Below are positions 34,385-43,733 of a stretch of 64,000 nucleotides of DNA, piece after piece. Within the stretch, counting starts at the first letter, position 1. Each line of letters begins with the position of its first letter. The position numbers and the translations under genes were made by a program. This DNA is from Dehalobacter restrictus DSM 9455 (GTDB taxonomy: Bacteria > Bacillota > Desulfitobacteriia > Desulfitobacteriales > Syntrophobotulaceae): the NCBI RefSeq assembly GCF_000512895.1, contig NZ_CP007033.1:1227001-1291000 (forward strand), in the 5' to 3' direction. The notes below the pieces were generated by a model, which saw nothing but the letters and a program-made list of their open reading frames with translations, ran no database searches and was not told where the DNA came from.

Positions 34385-35554
34385 ATGAAACGAATATATT
34401 TGGATCATAGTGCCACAACGCCGGTTGACCCGCAGGTGGCAGAGTTAATGATGGTGTACTTTACAGAGTACTACGGAAATCCATCCAGCGTACATTCCTT
34501 TGGAAGACAAGTTCATAAGGCCATCGACGAAGCCAGAGAAAAGGTTGCATCTCTGATTGGAGCAAATCCTTCGGAGATTACCTTTACCAGCGGCGGAACG
34601 GAAGCTGATAACCTGGCCATTCAGGGTGCCGCCAGAATAAGAGCAAAAAAAGGCACGCACCTGATTACTTCGGCGATTGAGCATCATGCTGTTCTGGATA
34701 CTTTTAAATACCTGGCTAAAAACGGCTACGAAATAACCATTGTGCCGGTCGATGAGGAAGGCTTGGTAAGTGTTCAGGATATAGAAAAAGCAATCCGTCC
34801 GGACACGATTTTAATCAGTATTATGCACGCCAACAACGAGGTCGGGTCGATTCAGCCTGTCGCTGAAATAGGCCGGATTGCCAGGGAAAAAGGGATCCTG
34901 TTCCATGTCGATGCCGTCCAGTCTCTTGGAAAACTGCCAATCGATGTAAATCAGATGAATGTTGACCTGTTAACGATATCGAGCCATAAAATCTATGGCC
35001 CGAAAGGGGTCGGGGCTTTATACATTCGCAAAGGCGTCAGGATTTCTCCGCTTGTTTTTGGCGGTTCGCAGGAGAGAAAAGTCCGTTCCGGTACGGAAAA
35101 CGCTCCGGGGATCATTGGTTTTGGCAAAGCCTGTGAGCTGGCCGGACAAAGGATGGCAGACGAAAATATTGAACTGGTCAGACTCCGTGATAAATTATTC
35201 GACGGAATCCTCGCCAGCATTGATCGTGTCAAGGTGAACGGCCCGCGTGGCGCCAAGCGTCTTCCGAACAATGTCAATATCAGCATTAATTTTATTGAAG
35301 GAGAATCACTGCTCTTAAGTCTCGATTTGGTTGGAATAGCCGGTTCCAGCGGTTCGGCCTGTACTTCGGGATCTTTGGATCCTTCGCATGTTTTACTGGC
35401 CATGGGTTTAAGCCACGAGGTTGCCCATGGTTCTCTGAGGCTCTCGCTTGGCAGACAGAATACGGATGAAGAGATCGATTATGTGTTACAGGAGCTTCCG
35501 AAGATCGTGCAGCGCTTAAGAGAAATGTCTCCCTTATATCATAAAGCAATTTGA
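34385..35554 (+). CDS. iscS: Cysteine desulfurase
   Basis: PLP enzyme that takes sulfur from cysteine for Fe-S clusters and tRNA thiolation, 389 residues. YLDHSATTPVDP is the N-terminal signature, the PLP lysine lies in SSHKIYGPKGVGALY (about 203-217), and the catalytic Cys loop is SGSACTSGSLDPSHVL (about 324-339). ATG 34385 is preferred over an upstream start at 34349 because GGGGGAT precedes it and MKRIYLDHSATTP is the typical beginning. Its partners iscU and mnmA follow directly. Confidence 0.95.
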   Translation: MKRIYLDHSATTPVDPQVAELMMVYFTEYYGNPSSVHSFGRQVHKAIDEAREKVASLIGANPSEITFTSGGTEADNLAIQGAARIRAKKGTHLITSAIEHHAVLDTFKYLAKNGYEITIVPVDEEGLVSVQDIEKAIRPDTILISIMHANNEVGSIQPVAEIGRIAREKGILFHVDAVQSLGKLPIDVNQMNVDLLTISSHKIYGPKGVGALYIRKGVRISPLVFGGSQERKVRSGTENAPGIIGFGKACELAGQRMADENIELVRLRDKLFDGILASIDRVKVNGPRGAKRLPNNVNISINFIEGESLLLSLDLVGIAGSSGSACTSGSLDPSHVLLAMGLSHEVAHGSLRLSLGRQNTDEEIDYVLQELPKIVQRLREMSPLYHKAI

Positions 35555-35624
35555 ACTAGCTTAAAGCAAATAGATAGTTCCTCAAAGCAAGTTGAAAGAC
35601 AGGAATAAGACAGGAGTGAATCAG

Positions 35625-35999
35625 ATGTATTCAGAAAAAGTAATCGATCATTTTACGAATCCCCGCAACGTAGGTGAAATTGAAAATGCAAATGGCGTTG
35701 GGCAAGTCGGCAACGCCAAGTGCGGCGACATTATGCGGATTTCAATGGTTGTTGAAAACGATGTTATCAAAGATATCAAGTTTAAGACATTTGGCTGCGG
35801 GGCTGCGGTAGCGACCAGTAGTATGGTTACGGAAATGGTCAAAGGCAAAAGCGTGAATGAAGCCCTGGATATTTCGAACGCTGCTGTTGCCGAAGCCCTT
35901 GGAGGTTTGCCTGAAGCCAAGCTGCACTGTTCCAATCTTGCCGCAGATGCTGTTCATGAAGCTATCAAAGACTACATCCAGAAAAAGACCAAGGTCTGA
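35625..35999 (+). CDS. iscU: Fe-S cluster scaffold protein
   Basis: IscU/NifU-N-like scaffold of 124 residues on which clusters are assembled with sulfur from IscS. The three cluster-binding Cys are in GNAKCGDIMRI, FKTFGCGAAVATSSM and AKLHCSNLAADA. The N-terminus YSEKVIDHFTNPRNVGEI is the family's. AGGAGTGA precedes ATG 35625. HscA, HscB and ferredoxin genes of the proteobacterial operon are absent, as usual in clostridia. Confidence 0.95.
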   Translation: MYSEKVIDHFTNPRNVGEIENANGVGQVGNAKCGDIMRISMVVENDVIKDIKFKTFGCGAAVATSSMVTEMVKGKSVNEALDISNAAVAEALGGLPEAKLHCSNLAADAVHEAIKDYIQKKTKV

Positions 36000-36020
36000 G
36001 GAAGGATGAAGGTTAAACGT

Positions 36021-37088
36021 ATGAAAGTTGCTGTTGGAATGAGTGGCGGCGTGGATAGTTCCACCGCCGCTGCTTTACTTCAAGAAAATGGTCATGAGGT
36101 GATCGGAGTCACCATTGTGACCCATGAAGGCGGACTTGCTGAAACCGCTGCGCTGGAAGCAGCTGAGCAGCTCAGGATACCGCTGCATGTGCTTGATTTC
36201 CGGACGGTTTTTAAACAGGAAGTCATTGATTCGTTTGCGGAGAGCTACTACAGAGGGGAAACGCCAAATCCGTGTGTGCTGTGTAACCGGAAAATCAAAT
36301 TTGGAGAATTGCTGAAACAGTCGCGCAGACTTGGTGCCGACTATCTTGCGACCGGTCATTATGTTCGGAAAATGGTTGACGAAACTTCAGGCCGCTGGCT
36401 GATCCAAACCGGGCTGGACGCGAAAAAAGACCAGAGTTATGTGTTATACTCCTTAAGCCAGGAGCAGATTGCCCATGCACTTTTCCCGCTTGGTGATTAT
36501 ACGAAAGAACAGGTCAGGGACTTGGCGAGGAACAGAAAATTGACAGCTGCTGACAGCAGTGAGAGTCAGGAAATCTGTTTTATTCCTGACAACAACTATG
36601 CGGAATATATTAGGACGGCAATGGGCAAAGATTCTGAACCAGGTGATTTCACGGATTTCTCCGGCCGCATTATCGGCAGACACAGGGGATTGATCCATTA
36701 TACGGTCGGACAGCGCAAGGGATTAGGGGTAACATTTGGTAAACCAATGTTTGTGGCTTCGATTGACCCGGTTGGCAACAGGGTAATACTTGGAGAAGGA
36801 AATGATCTCTATACCGATGTTCTCTGGGCGACAGATCTGAACTGGATTGCTCTGGAAAGGCTGTCCGGCCCCTTGAAGGTGCAGGCCAAGATTCGTTACA
36901 AGGCGAATCCCGCAGCAGCTGTTCTTTATCCTGAAAATAATCTTGTCAGGGTTCAGTTTGAGACTCCGCAGCGGGCAGTTACTCCCGGTCAGTCGGTTGT
37001 GTTCTATGACGGGCCGACGGTGTTGGGAGGAGGGGTCATTGTATCGGATAAGTGCGGAATCCGCCAAGATCTTCTTAAGGCAGAATAA
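36021..37088 (+). CDS. mnmA: tRNA-uridine 2-sulfurtransferase
   Basis: Makes 2-thiouridine at the wobble position of Lys, Glu and Gln tRNAs with sulfur relayed from IscS. PP-loop SGGVDSSTAA near the N-terminus, first catalytic Cys in NPCVLCNRKIKF, second in SQEICFIPD, and the PVGNRVILGEGNDLYTD, C-terminal barrel. About 355 residues from ATG 36021, chosen because MKVAVGMSGGVDSS is typical and AAGG stands eight bases before; ATG 36006 would add five residues. The start lies 21 bases after iscU, so it closes the iscR-iscS-iscU-mnmA unit. Confidence 0.95.
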   Translation: MKVAVGMSGGVDSSTAAALLQENGHEVIGVTIVTHEGGLAETAALEAAEQLRIPLHVLDFRTVFKQEVIDSFAESYYRGETPNPCVLCNRKIKFGELLKQSRRLGADYLATGHYVRKMVDETSGRWLIQTGLDAKKDQSYVLYSLSQEQIAHALFPLGDYTKEQVRDLARNRKLTAADSSESQEICFIPDNNYAEYIRTAMGKDSEPGDFTDFSGRIIGRHRGLIHYTVGQRKGLGVTFGKPMFVASIDPVGNRVILGEGNDLYTDVLWATDLNWIALERLSGPLKVQAKIRYKANPAAAVLYPENNLVRVQFETPQRAVTPGQSVVFYDGPTVLGGGVIVSDKCGIRQDLLKAE

Positions 37089-37243
37089 GAAGTGATTGAC
37101 GGAGGGCTGACCCGTGCGAAATACTTCTTTCAGCGATATTTCAGTTTTATGTCATAATATAAAATGCGATATTGCTGAAAGGAATATTATCCTGATATTC
37201 CGGCAATAATACTGGATATAATCCTAAGGCAAATGAGGGAATT

Positions 37244-37708
37244 ATGCGGAGGATGAGAGATATTGTCCGGCTCCCGGTGATTGATCTAACTTCCGGGGAA
37301 CGTCTGGGCTGGGTAAAAGATATCATATATAATGAAAAAGACAATACGGTTTCCGGCGTCATCGTGGAAAAAGATTCTCTGCTCACGCACCCGCTCGAAG
37401 ACATGAGCAGAGATGATATCGTATCTTTCGGCAAGGATTCCCTTGCTGTTAAGAACCCAGAAGGGAAAAAGATTTCAGGTGCATCCTGGTCTCAGAAAGT
37501 CGGAAACAAGGTTTTTAATGGAGAAGGCGATATCAAAGGAACGATAGGCGATATCTATGTGGACAACACAGTCCAAAAAGTACTTGGTTATGAAATATCA
37601 GACGGTCTTTTTGCGGATTTGGTGAAGGGCAGGGAGGCTGTATTTGAGGAAAACATTCTTTGCGAGAGCCAGGATGTTGTTGTGATTGAAGGAGGTTCAT
37701 TGTCATGA
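37244..37708 (+). CDS. PRC-barrel domain protein
   Basis: A 154-residue protein with two PRC-barrel repeats: MRDIVRLPVIDLTSGERLGW and VKDIIYNEKDNTVSGVIVEK in the first, GEGDIKGTIGDIYVDNTVQK and VLGYEISDGLFADLVKGRE in the second. Related Firmicute proteins are small adaptor-like factors of uncertain role. Starts at 37244 or 37253. The stop overlaps the ATG of the next gene (ATGA), so the pair should be translated together. Confidence 0.75.
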   Translation: MRRMRDIVRLPVIDLTSGERLGWVKDIIYNEKDNTVSGVIVEKDSLLTHPLEDMSRDDIVSFGKDSLAVKNPEGKKISGASWSQKVGNKVFNGEGDIKGTIGDIYVDNTVQKVLGYEISDGLFADLVKGREAVFEENILCESQDVVVIEGGSLS

Positions 37709-37908
37709 TTTGCCCGGTTTGCGGGGGACGACAGACCGGAAAGGTCGGTGTGGAACAATACTATTGCTGGGACTGTTTTATTGAATTCAACAGTCATACC
37801 GATCAGGTAGTCGTATTTGATTTGGAAGAAGATGGGACACTGGTAGCGTGGGAAGATTTCTTCCTTGAAAGCGAGCAGATCGTTCAGGCTCAGGCAGCTG
37901 CTGAATGA
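37705..37908 (+). CDS. Small zinc-ribbon protein
   Basis: 67 residues. Two CxxC pairs, CPVCGGRQTG (residues 3-12) and YCWDCFIEF (about 20-28), form a zinc ribbon; the remainder is acidic (FDLEEDGTLVAWEDFF) and ends in an Ala/Gln helix. Function unknown. It overlaps the stop of the PRC-barrel gene, and GGAGG lies inside that gene's end. The following 195 bases have no ORF; they contain a stem ATGGA/TCCAT (near 37977 and 38023) and a TTTTCAAA/TTTGAAAA hairpin near 38042. Confidence 0.7.
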   Translation: MICPVCGGRQTGKVGVEQYYCWDCFIEFNSHTDQVVVFDLEEDGTLVAWEDFFLESEQIVQAQAAAE

Positions 37909-38103
37909 CGCCGAATTGCCATGTCTATACCTTCATACCGTGCATGTGTAGGATAGAGTTGGCGCTTCGCTTATACCATGGATGGCAAGTAGCGGCAAGG
38001 CCAAGAAGCTAAGGCCACGGCCTGTCCATCGGGGGTTGGGATTTTCAAATTCATTTTGAAAAGACCACCCTTTATTTGTCTTAAAACATAACAGGAGGCG
38101 AGT

Positions 38104-39153
38104 ATGGGACAGACCAAGCTGCGTTGGATTTTTGGCATCTTGTTGGTTATAGCAGGCTTCCTTCTGTTTATGAAGGTTAAAAAGATTGCTTTTTCTTTTG
38201 CAGCAGGCGCCGTTATAGCCTATCTTTTAAGTCCCATGGTCAATTGGCTCGAAAAAAAAGGCCTGCGCCGACGGTGGGCAATTGCCTTGATTTTCCTTTG
38301 GATTGTGGTTTTGCTTGCTGTGCTGTTTTTGTTGCTGCTGCCTACGTTTTACCTGGAGCTTGGAAGACTGTCCGTCGTACTGCCAGAGAGGCTGGAAGTC
38401 ATTTACCATTATGTACAAACTGGGAAAAGTGTCTACCCGCAAAATATCCTGCCTGAAGAGCTCAGCAGATTAATGGATAAAAAACTGATTCAGGGGCAAT
38501 CCTATCTGACCGGCTGGCTGGAAAAGGTCATGGAAAATATTCCGGCTTTGCTTTCTTCCATCGGATTAATGGTTCTTTCCCCAATTCTGGCCATCTATTT
38601 TTTGACCGACTGGAGAAAAATCGCGGATGGGGTTTTAATGCTTGTTCCTGGCAGGATGAGGGAGCAGTGGCACAAGGTATTACAGGAAATTGATTATGTG
38701 ATCAAACGGTATATCCAGGGCAATATGATTGATGCGGTCATCGTCGGCCTTCTGATCGGCATAGGGATTAAGCTCATCGGTATGGAATATGCGCTGATTA
38801 TCGGGATCATTTGCGGAATTACCAATCTGATCCCATATTTTGGTCCGATCTTAGGTGGCATACCGTCAATTTTACTGGGCTTAAGCAGATCCCCTCTGAT
38901 GGCTGTAAAAGTCACCCTGGTAATCTTCATTGTCCAGCAGCTGGACAGCAATCTGATCAATCCGCGTCTGATGAGTAATAAAATCGGGCTTCATCCGCTC
39001 TGGGTCGTTTTTGCTCTTTTGGCCGGCGGGGAAATCGGCGGTTTGCTCGGAATGCTTTTTGCCGTTCCACTGGCAGCGGTCCTGCGTATTATCATCAGAA
39101 ATATTTATTATTATCTGATTGCACCGCGAGATCTGAAGTCAACGAAGAATTAA
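38104..39153 (+). CDS. AI-2E family transporter
   Basis: A 349-residue membrane protein of the AI-2 exporter-like/TqsA/YtvI permease family with seven or eight helices. The N-terminal pair near residues 7-25 and 30-45 is followed by FAAGAVIAYLLSPMVNWLEKKG-like family sequence (AGAVIAYLLSPMVNWLEKK), a long soluble loop (about 75-150), and the C-terminal block GIICGITNLIPYFGPILGG then DSNLINPRLMSNKIGLHPL. Some members move autoinducer-2 or act as Na+/H+ antiporters; substrate is not known here. In Firmicutes this gene often stands just before alaS, as here. AGGAGGCG precedes the ATG. Confidence 0.9.
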   Translation: MGQTKLRWIFGILLVIAGFLLFMKVKKIAFSFAAGAVIAYLLSPMVNWLEKKGLRRRWAIALIFLWIVVLLAVLFLLLLPTFYLELGRLSVVLPERLEVIYHYVQTGKSVYPQNILPEELSRLMDKKLIQGQSYLTGWLEKVMENIPALLSSIGLMVLSPILAIYFLTDWRKIADGVLMLVPGRMREQWHKVLQEIDYVIKRYIQGNMIDAVIVGLLIGIGIKLIGMEYALIIGIICGITNLIPYFGPILGGIPSILLGLSRSPLMAVKVTLVIFIVQQLDSNLINPRLMSNKIGLHPLWVVFALLAGGEIGGLLGMLFAVPLAAVLRIIIRNIYYYLIAPRDLKSTKN

Positions 39154-39178
39154 GTAGGATTTGTGGCTATCAGGTCTG

Positions 39179-39208
39179 TTGACAGGCAACTTCTCTTTTG
39201 GCTATACT
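39179..39208 (+). promoter_or_regulatory. Promoter of alaS
   Basis: TTGACA (39179-39184), 18 bases, TATACT (39203-39208). The leader of about 70 bases is too short for a T-box and shows none of its conserved sequence. Confidence 0.65.
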
Positions 39209-39284
39209 TATTTTAGTGTATCAGAAAGTTTATTATTTTAGAGTTGACAAGGCACGAGGAGCCTTCCATATAAGGAGGAAGTAG

Positions 39285-41918
39285 ATGTATACCGGAAATC
39301 AACTGCGTGAAATGTTTCTGAAATATTTTGAGGGAAAAGGACATGTTATTCAGCCCAGCGCCTCCCTGATCCCGAAAGATGATCCTACTTTGCTTTTAAC
39401 GGTAGCCGGAATGGTTCCGTTTAAGCCATATTTTTTAAGGCAAGTGGAACCTCCGTTTTCGAGAGCGACCACCGTTCAGAAATGTGTCCGGACCCCCGAC
39501 CTGGAGAGTGTCGGCAAAACGGCCAGACACCATACTTTTTTTGAGATGCTCGGTAATTTTTCTTTTGGTGACTATTTTAAAGAGGAAGTCATTCCATGGG
39601 CCTGGGAATATATTACCGTCATACTGCAAATTCCCGTCGAAAAGCTCTGGGTGACCATCTATCCAGAGGACGAAGAGGCCAGAAGTATCTGGTCAAAGGC
39701 AGGTGTAAGTCCGGATCGGATTGTCGCCGATCCCGAGAATTTCTGGGCTGCCGGACCGGTCGGACCTTGCGGGCCTTGTTCGGAAATCTACGTAGATCTT
39801 GGAGAAAGCCGGGGCTGCGGCAAAGATGATTGTGCAATTGGCTGTGACTGTGACCGTTTCCTGGAGGTTTGGAACCTGGTCTTTATGCAGTACATAAGAA
39901 ATGAAGCCGGTACACTGACTCCTCTGCCGAAGCGAAATATTGACACCGGGATGGGATTGGAAAGAATCGCATCGGTGATTCAGGGAGTTGAATCCAACTT
40001 TGATACGGATTTATTTATGCCACTCATCAATAAAACGGCAGAAATCGCCGGCTTGCAATATAAAAAAGATCCGAAGACGGATGTTGCGTTGAAGGTCGTT
40101 GCCGACCATGCCAGAGCAGTATCTTTTATGCTGGCGGACGGAATTAGGCCGAGCAGCGACGGACGTGGTTATGTTTTGCGGCGAATCTTACGCCGGGGCA
40201 TTCGTTTTGCCCGGCTTTTAGGAATTGAAAAGCCGTTTTTGGAACAAATATTCCGTGTTATCCAGGAACATTATGCACACTGGTATACGGAGCTCAAGGA
40301 GAATGAAAATTTTATCCTCAATCATTTGCGGCTGGAAGAAAAGAATTTCCAGGCTACCCTCGAGCAGGGCATGCTGATCCTTCAGGATAAGGTGAAAGCG
40401 TTCAGAGAATCGGGTCAGAAGATCCTCAGTGGGGAAGACGCTTTTCACCTGTATGAGACCTATGGTTTCCCGGTAGAATTGACGGAAGAAATGTTGCTGG
40501 AAGAGGGGATCTCCGTGGATATGGAGTCGTTCGACAAAGCATCGGAAGAACACCGTCTGCTGGCGAAAGAACAATCCCGTCAGATGAAGGCTGCCGGGGA
40601 AAACAGCCTGCTCACAGAAAAAGCAAAAAGACTGGGGCCGACCCGTTTTCTCGGTTATGAACAACTGGAAAGTGACAGCATCATTGAAGCGATGTTCAAT
40701 GAAGAAGGGGAAGTGGATGGGGCCGGTGAAGGAGAGGAAGTCATTTGTCTTTTGGATCAGACACCTTTTTATGCTGAGAGCGGCGGACAGATTTCAGACG
40801 AAGGAATCATCCGGACCGGCAAGGCGTATGCTGAAGTACTGGAATTGCGGAAACTTCCGAGCGGCGCGATCACGCACCGTCTGCTGATCAAGGACGGCGT
40901 GCTGAAAATAGGGGAAAAGGTCCACACCGTCGTCAATAAGGAAAAACGCAAGGCCATCGCCGGACACCATAGTTCAACGCATCTTCTGCAGACGGCGCTG
41001 CGTAAGATCTTGGGAGATCACGTCCAACAGGCAGGTTCTCTTGTTACGAGTGAACGCCTGCGGTTTGATTTTTCACATTTTTCACCGCTTACGGCTGAAC
41101 AAATTACCGAAGTAGAAAACAACGTGAACAGGAAAATTATGGCGAGTCTTACGGTGCAAGCGGAGGAAATGAGCATGAACCAGGCCCGCGAAAAAGGCGC
41201 GATTGCGTTATTTGGCGAAAAATACGGAGAAATTGTGCGTTTGGTCGAAATGGGTGATTACAGCAGGGAACTCTGCGGCGGAACGCATGTCAAAAATACA
41301 GGGGAAATCGGCTTGTTTAAAATCATTTCCGAGGGCGGTATCGGCGCAGGCTTAAGAAGAATAGAGGCTGTGGCCGGTATGGAATCTTTGGCATACTTAA
41401 GAGAAATGGAGAGCCAGTTCGATGAGATCAGTACGGTGCTGAAAGTTCAACCAAAGGAAAGCGTGAAAAAGGTTCACCTTATGACTGCTCAGATCAGAGA
41501 ACTCGAAAAAGAAATTCAGCAGCTGAATGCTAAGCTGTCTAAATATGAAGCGGACAGCATCATGAGCAAGGTTCAGGATATCCACGGCGTAAAAATACTT
41601 GCTTCCAGGGTTCAGGCCCCGGATATGGAGACACTCAGACAAACAGCGGACATGCTCCGGGACAAGCTGAAAGAAGGTGTCATTGTACTGGGCGCTGTTG
41701 CCGACGAAAAAGTAAATCTGGTGACTGTGGTTCATCCGTCGGGGTTAAATGGACTTCATGCCGGCAAAATTATTAAGGAAGTGGCTTCGATTACAGGCGG
41801 CGGAGGCGGGGGCCGTCCCGACATGGCCCAGGCCGGTGGCAAGGACTCTTCCAAGCTTGGCGAGGCGCTGGATAAAGTGCCTTCCATAATCCGTCATTTT
41901 TTGGGGCATAATAGTTAA
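39285..41918 (+). CDS. alaS: Alanyl-tRNA synthetase
   Basis: Charges tRNA-Ala; 877 residues, full length. N-terminal class II catalytic domain (YFEGKGHVIQPSASLIPKDD, TVAGMVPFKPYF, RTPDLESVGKTARHHTFFEM split at 30-80), tRNA-binding middle, editing domain with HHSSTHLLQTALR and the CGGTHV zinc motif (about residues 560-670), a coiled coil (REMESQFDEI, REIEKEIQQLNAKLSK-like), and the Gly-rich C-Ala end TGGGGGGRPDMAQAGG. AAGGAGGAAG precedes the ATG. It leads the conserved alaS-ireB-ruvX-DUF1292 group. Confidence 0.97.
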   Translation: MYTGNQLREMFLKYFEGKGHVIQPSASLIPKDDPTLLLTVAGMVPFKPYFLRQVEPPFSRATTVQKCVRTPDLESVGKTARHHTFFEMLGNFSFGDYFKEEVIPWAWEYITVILQIPVEKLWVTIYPEDEEARSIWSKAGVSPDRIVADPENFWAAGPVGPCGPCSEIYVDLGESRGCGKDDCAIGCDCDRFLEVWNLVFMQYIRNEAGTLTPLPKRNIDTGMGLERIASVIQGVESNFDTDLFMPLINKTAEIAGLQYKKDPKTDVALKVVADHARAVSFMLADGIRPSSDGRGYVLRRILRRGIRFARLLGIEKPFLEQIFRVIQEHYAHWYTELKENENFILNHLRLEEKNFQATLEQGMLILQDKVKAFRESGQKILSGEDAFHLYETYGFPVELTEEMLLEEGISVDMESFDKASEEHRLLAKEQSRQMKAAGENSLLTEKAKRLGPTRFLGYEQLESDSIIEAMFNEEGEVDGAGEGEEVICLLDQTPFYAESGGQISDEGIIRTGKAYAEVLELRKLPSGAITHRLLIKDGVLKIGEKVHTVVNKEKRKAIAGHHSSTHLLQTALRKILGDHVQQAGSLVTSERLRFDFSHFSPLTAEQITEVENNVNRKIMASLTVQAEEMSMNQAREKGAIALFGEKYGEIVRLVEMGDYSRELCGGTHVKNTGEIGLFKIISEGGIGAGLRRIEAVAGMESLAYLREMESQFDEISTVLKVQPKESVKKVHLMTAQIRELEKEIQQLNAKLSKYEADSIMSKVQDIHGVKILASRVQAPDMETLRQTADMLRDKLKEGVIVLGAVADEKVNLVTVVHPSGLNGLHAGKIIKEVASITGGGGGGRPDMAQAGGKDSSKLGEALDKVPSIIRHFLGHNS

Positions 41919-42022
41919 AGATTACTAAAAAAGTGAAAATATTTTTAACAAACTGACAGGTAATCTTTGGATCAATGCAGAATAATGTATAACATACTGG
42001 TGAAAGAAAGGAGGTATAAACC

Positions 42023-42274
42023 TTGAGTAAGATGGAAGAAACCATGATGTTCAAATCCCATCCAGGTGACAATTCGCCGCGGGAAATATTGCAACAGGTT
42101 TATGCTGCACTGCAGGAGAAAGGATATGATCCGATCAATCAATTGGTGGGTTATTTGATGTCCGGAGATCCTGTCTATATTACCAGTCATAATCAGGCCA
42201 GAACCAAAATCCGTAAGCTGGAACGGTATGAATTGCTGGAGGAACTGGTAAAATTTTATTTGCGCGATCTATAA
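42023..42274 (+). CDS. ireB: IreB family regulatory protein (UPF0297)
   Basis: Small phosphoprotein of 83 residues. The family core [41 protein letters not shown] and the final [14 protein letters not shown] are nearly complete. In enterococci IreB is phosphorylated on Thr near the N-terminus by the kinase IreK and affects cephalosporin resistance; here ETMMF contains a Thr in the equivalent place. AAAGGAGGT stands six bases before TTG 42023. Its usual neighbour ruvX is displaced by an inserted aldo/keto reductase gene. Confidence 0.9.
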   Translation: MSKMEETMMFKSHPGDNSPREILQQVYAALQEKGYDPINQLVGYLMSGDPVYITSHNQARTKIRKLERYELLEELVKFYLRDL

Positions 42275-42449
42275 AAAAGATTTTCTTACTTTTTATTTTC
42301 ACCTTTTTTCTTTAGGAATTTCTTTTGGCATCTGAATACCTTGCGTTTTTTTGAATTTTTTCAATTAACACGAATGGTTCTTATTTTTGCGTTGCGTTTG
42401 ATTAGCTGCCCTCACAGTACGTGGGGGTTTCGTTTTGGAGGACAGTCAT

Positions 42450-43394
42450 TTGCTGAAGGTCAAATTAGGGCTAAAGGGTCCGACGGTGTCGGAGATATGT
42501 TTTGGCAGCCTCGCGATTTCTTCGCTTCAGGGCAGAGTGAGCGAAGAGCAGGGAAGAGAGATCCTTCAATATGCGTTTTCAAGGGGGATAGATTGGGTCG
42601 ATACGGCAGAACTCTATGAAAACTATAGTCAGTTAAAACCTGTTCTGACTAGGAACCCCGAGATGAAAGTAGTATCCAAATCTTATGCGGTGACGCATCA
42701 GGAGCTGGATGCGAGTCTGGAGAAAGCCAGAAAGGAACTGGGCAGGGACTCTATTGATATCTTTCTACTTCATGAGCAGGAAAGCCATCTGACGCTCAAA
42801 GGACATGCTGCGGCCTGGGAAGGACTGCTTGAAGCAAAGGCCAGGGGTCAGGTCGGGGCGATCGGAATCTCGACCCATGCGGTTCAAGGGGTAAGAGCAG
42901 GGGCACTTCAGCCGGGTCTTGACGTGATTCACCCGCTCATTAATTACCAGGGGCTCGGTATTATCGATGGAAGTCTTGGGGACATGCTGGAAGCTATTGC
43001 GTTTGCAGCTGAATTAGGTATCGGGATCTATGCGATGAAGGTTTTTGGCGGTGGGCACTTGGCGGCTGAACCGGAAAGGGCCGTGAATTTTATCCGGAGT
43101 ATTCCAGGAATTCAGGCGATGGCTTTAGGCATGTCATCGATTCCGGAAGTAGACTATAATCTGGCACTGCTAAACGAGGAACCTATATCCGATGAATTGC
43201 GTCAAGCGGTTCTGCACCGGGAGAGAAAACTGTACATCGCCGACTGGTGCCAGGGCTGCGGAAAATGCGTCGGCGGCTGCCCGCAAAATGCGCTTTATCT
43301 TAACGATGGACAGGTTTGTCTGCAGCCGGAAAGATGTGTTCTATGCGGATACTGCGGCAGATATTGCCCGCATTTTTGTTTGAAGATTATATGA
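42450..43394 (+). CDS. Aldo/keto reductase fused to a 2[4Fe-4S] ferredoxin domain
   Basis: 314 residues. The N-terminal 250 residues form an aldo/keto reductase barrel: the catalytic Asp in IDWVDTAELYENY, the Lys in MKVVSKSYAV, the His in IFLLHEQESHL, and later GAIGISTHAV and GIYAMKVFGGG. The C-terminal 50 carry two [4Fe-4S] motifs, CQGCGKCVGGCP and CVLCGYCGRYCP. Such fusions are common in anaerobes and probably exchange electrons between ferredoxin and a carbonyl or nicotinamide; substrate unknown. TTG 42450 follows GGAGG by eight bases. It sits between ireB and ruvX, which are normally adjacent. Confidence 0.85.
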   Translation: MLKVKLGLKGPTVSEICFGSLAISSLQGRVSEEQGREILQYAFSRGIDWVDTAELYENYSQLKPVLTRNPEMKVVSKSYAVTHQELDASLEKARKELGRDSIDIFLLHEQESHLTLKGHAAAWEGLLEAKARGQVGAIGISTHAVQGVRAGALQPGLDVIHPLINYQGLGIIDGSLGDMLEAIAFAAELGIGIYAMKVFGGGHLAAEPERAVNFIRSIPGIQAMALGMSSIPEVDYNLALLNEEPISDELRQAVLHRERKLYIADWCQGCGKCVGGCPQNALYLNDGQVCLQPERCVLCGYCGRYCPHFCLKII

Positions 43395-43533
43395 AAAAAT
43401 TTAAATAATATCTTCCGTAGACTGGGATAATAATAGCGAAGAAAAATGTTAGGGTATATAATTAGGATAAGAGACGTACATCTGAAAATAACCGAATAGT
43501 GATACCAAAATATACAGACAGGGGGACGCTGTT

Positions 43534-43698
43534 ATGAAAAAGAAAGTTCAGGAGTATTGCATTGAGTGTGGCGAAATTACTGAATTCCTGTATGATGGCG
43601 AAGAATGGTTGTGTAAGAATTGCGGAAGTCACAATTCGCAGGGTGTAATGAACGACTCTATTCCATTAAACAACGATGACGAGCAGGACCGGGCATAG
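43534..43698 (+). CDS. Small zinc-ribbon protein
   Basis: A 54-residue ORF with a GGGGG ribosome site eight bases before its ATG. The pattern YCIECGEITEF and WLCKNCGSHNS gives two CxxC pairs 18 residues apart, a probable zinc ribbon, followed by an acidic tail (NNDDEQDRA). It lies 35 bases before ruvX and is probably co-transcribed with it. Function unknown. Confidence 0.7.
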   Translation: MKKKVQEYCIECGEITEFLYDGEEWLCKNCGSHNSQGVMNDSIPLNNDDEQDRA

Positions 43699-43733
43699 AC
43701 CTTGCGTGGTCAGGCAGTTGCTGAGGTGCATGA

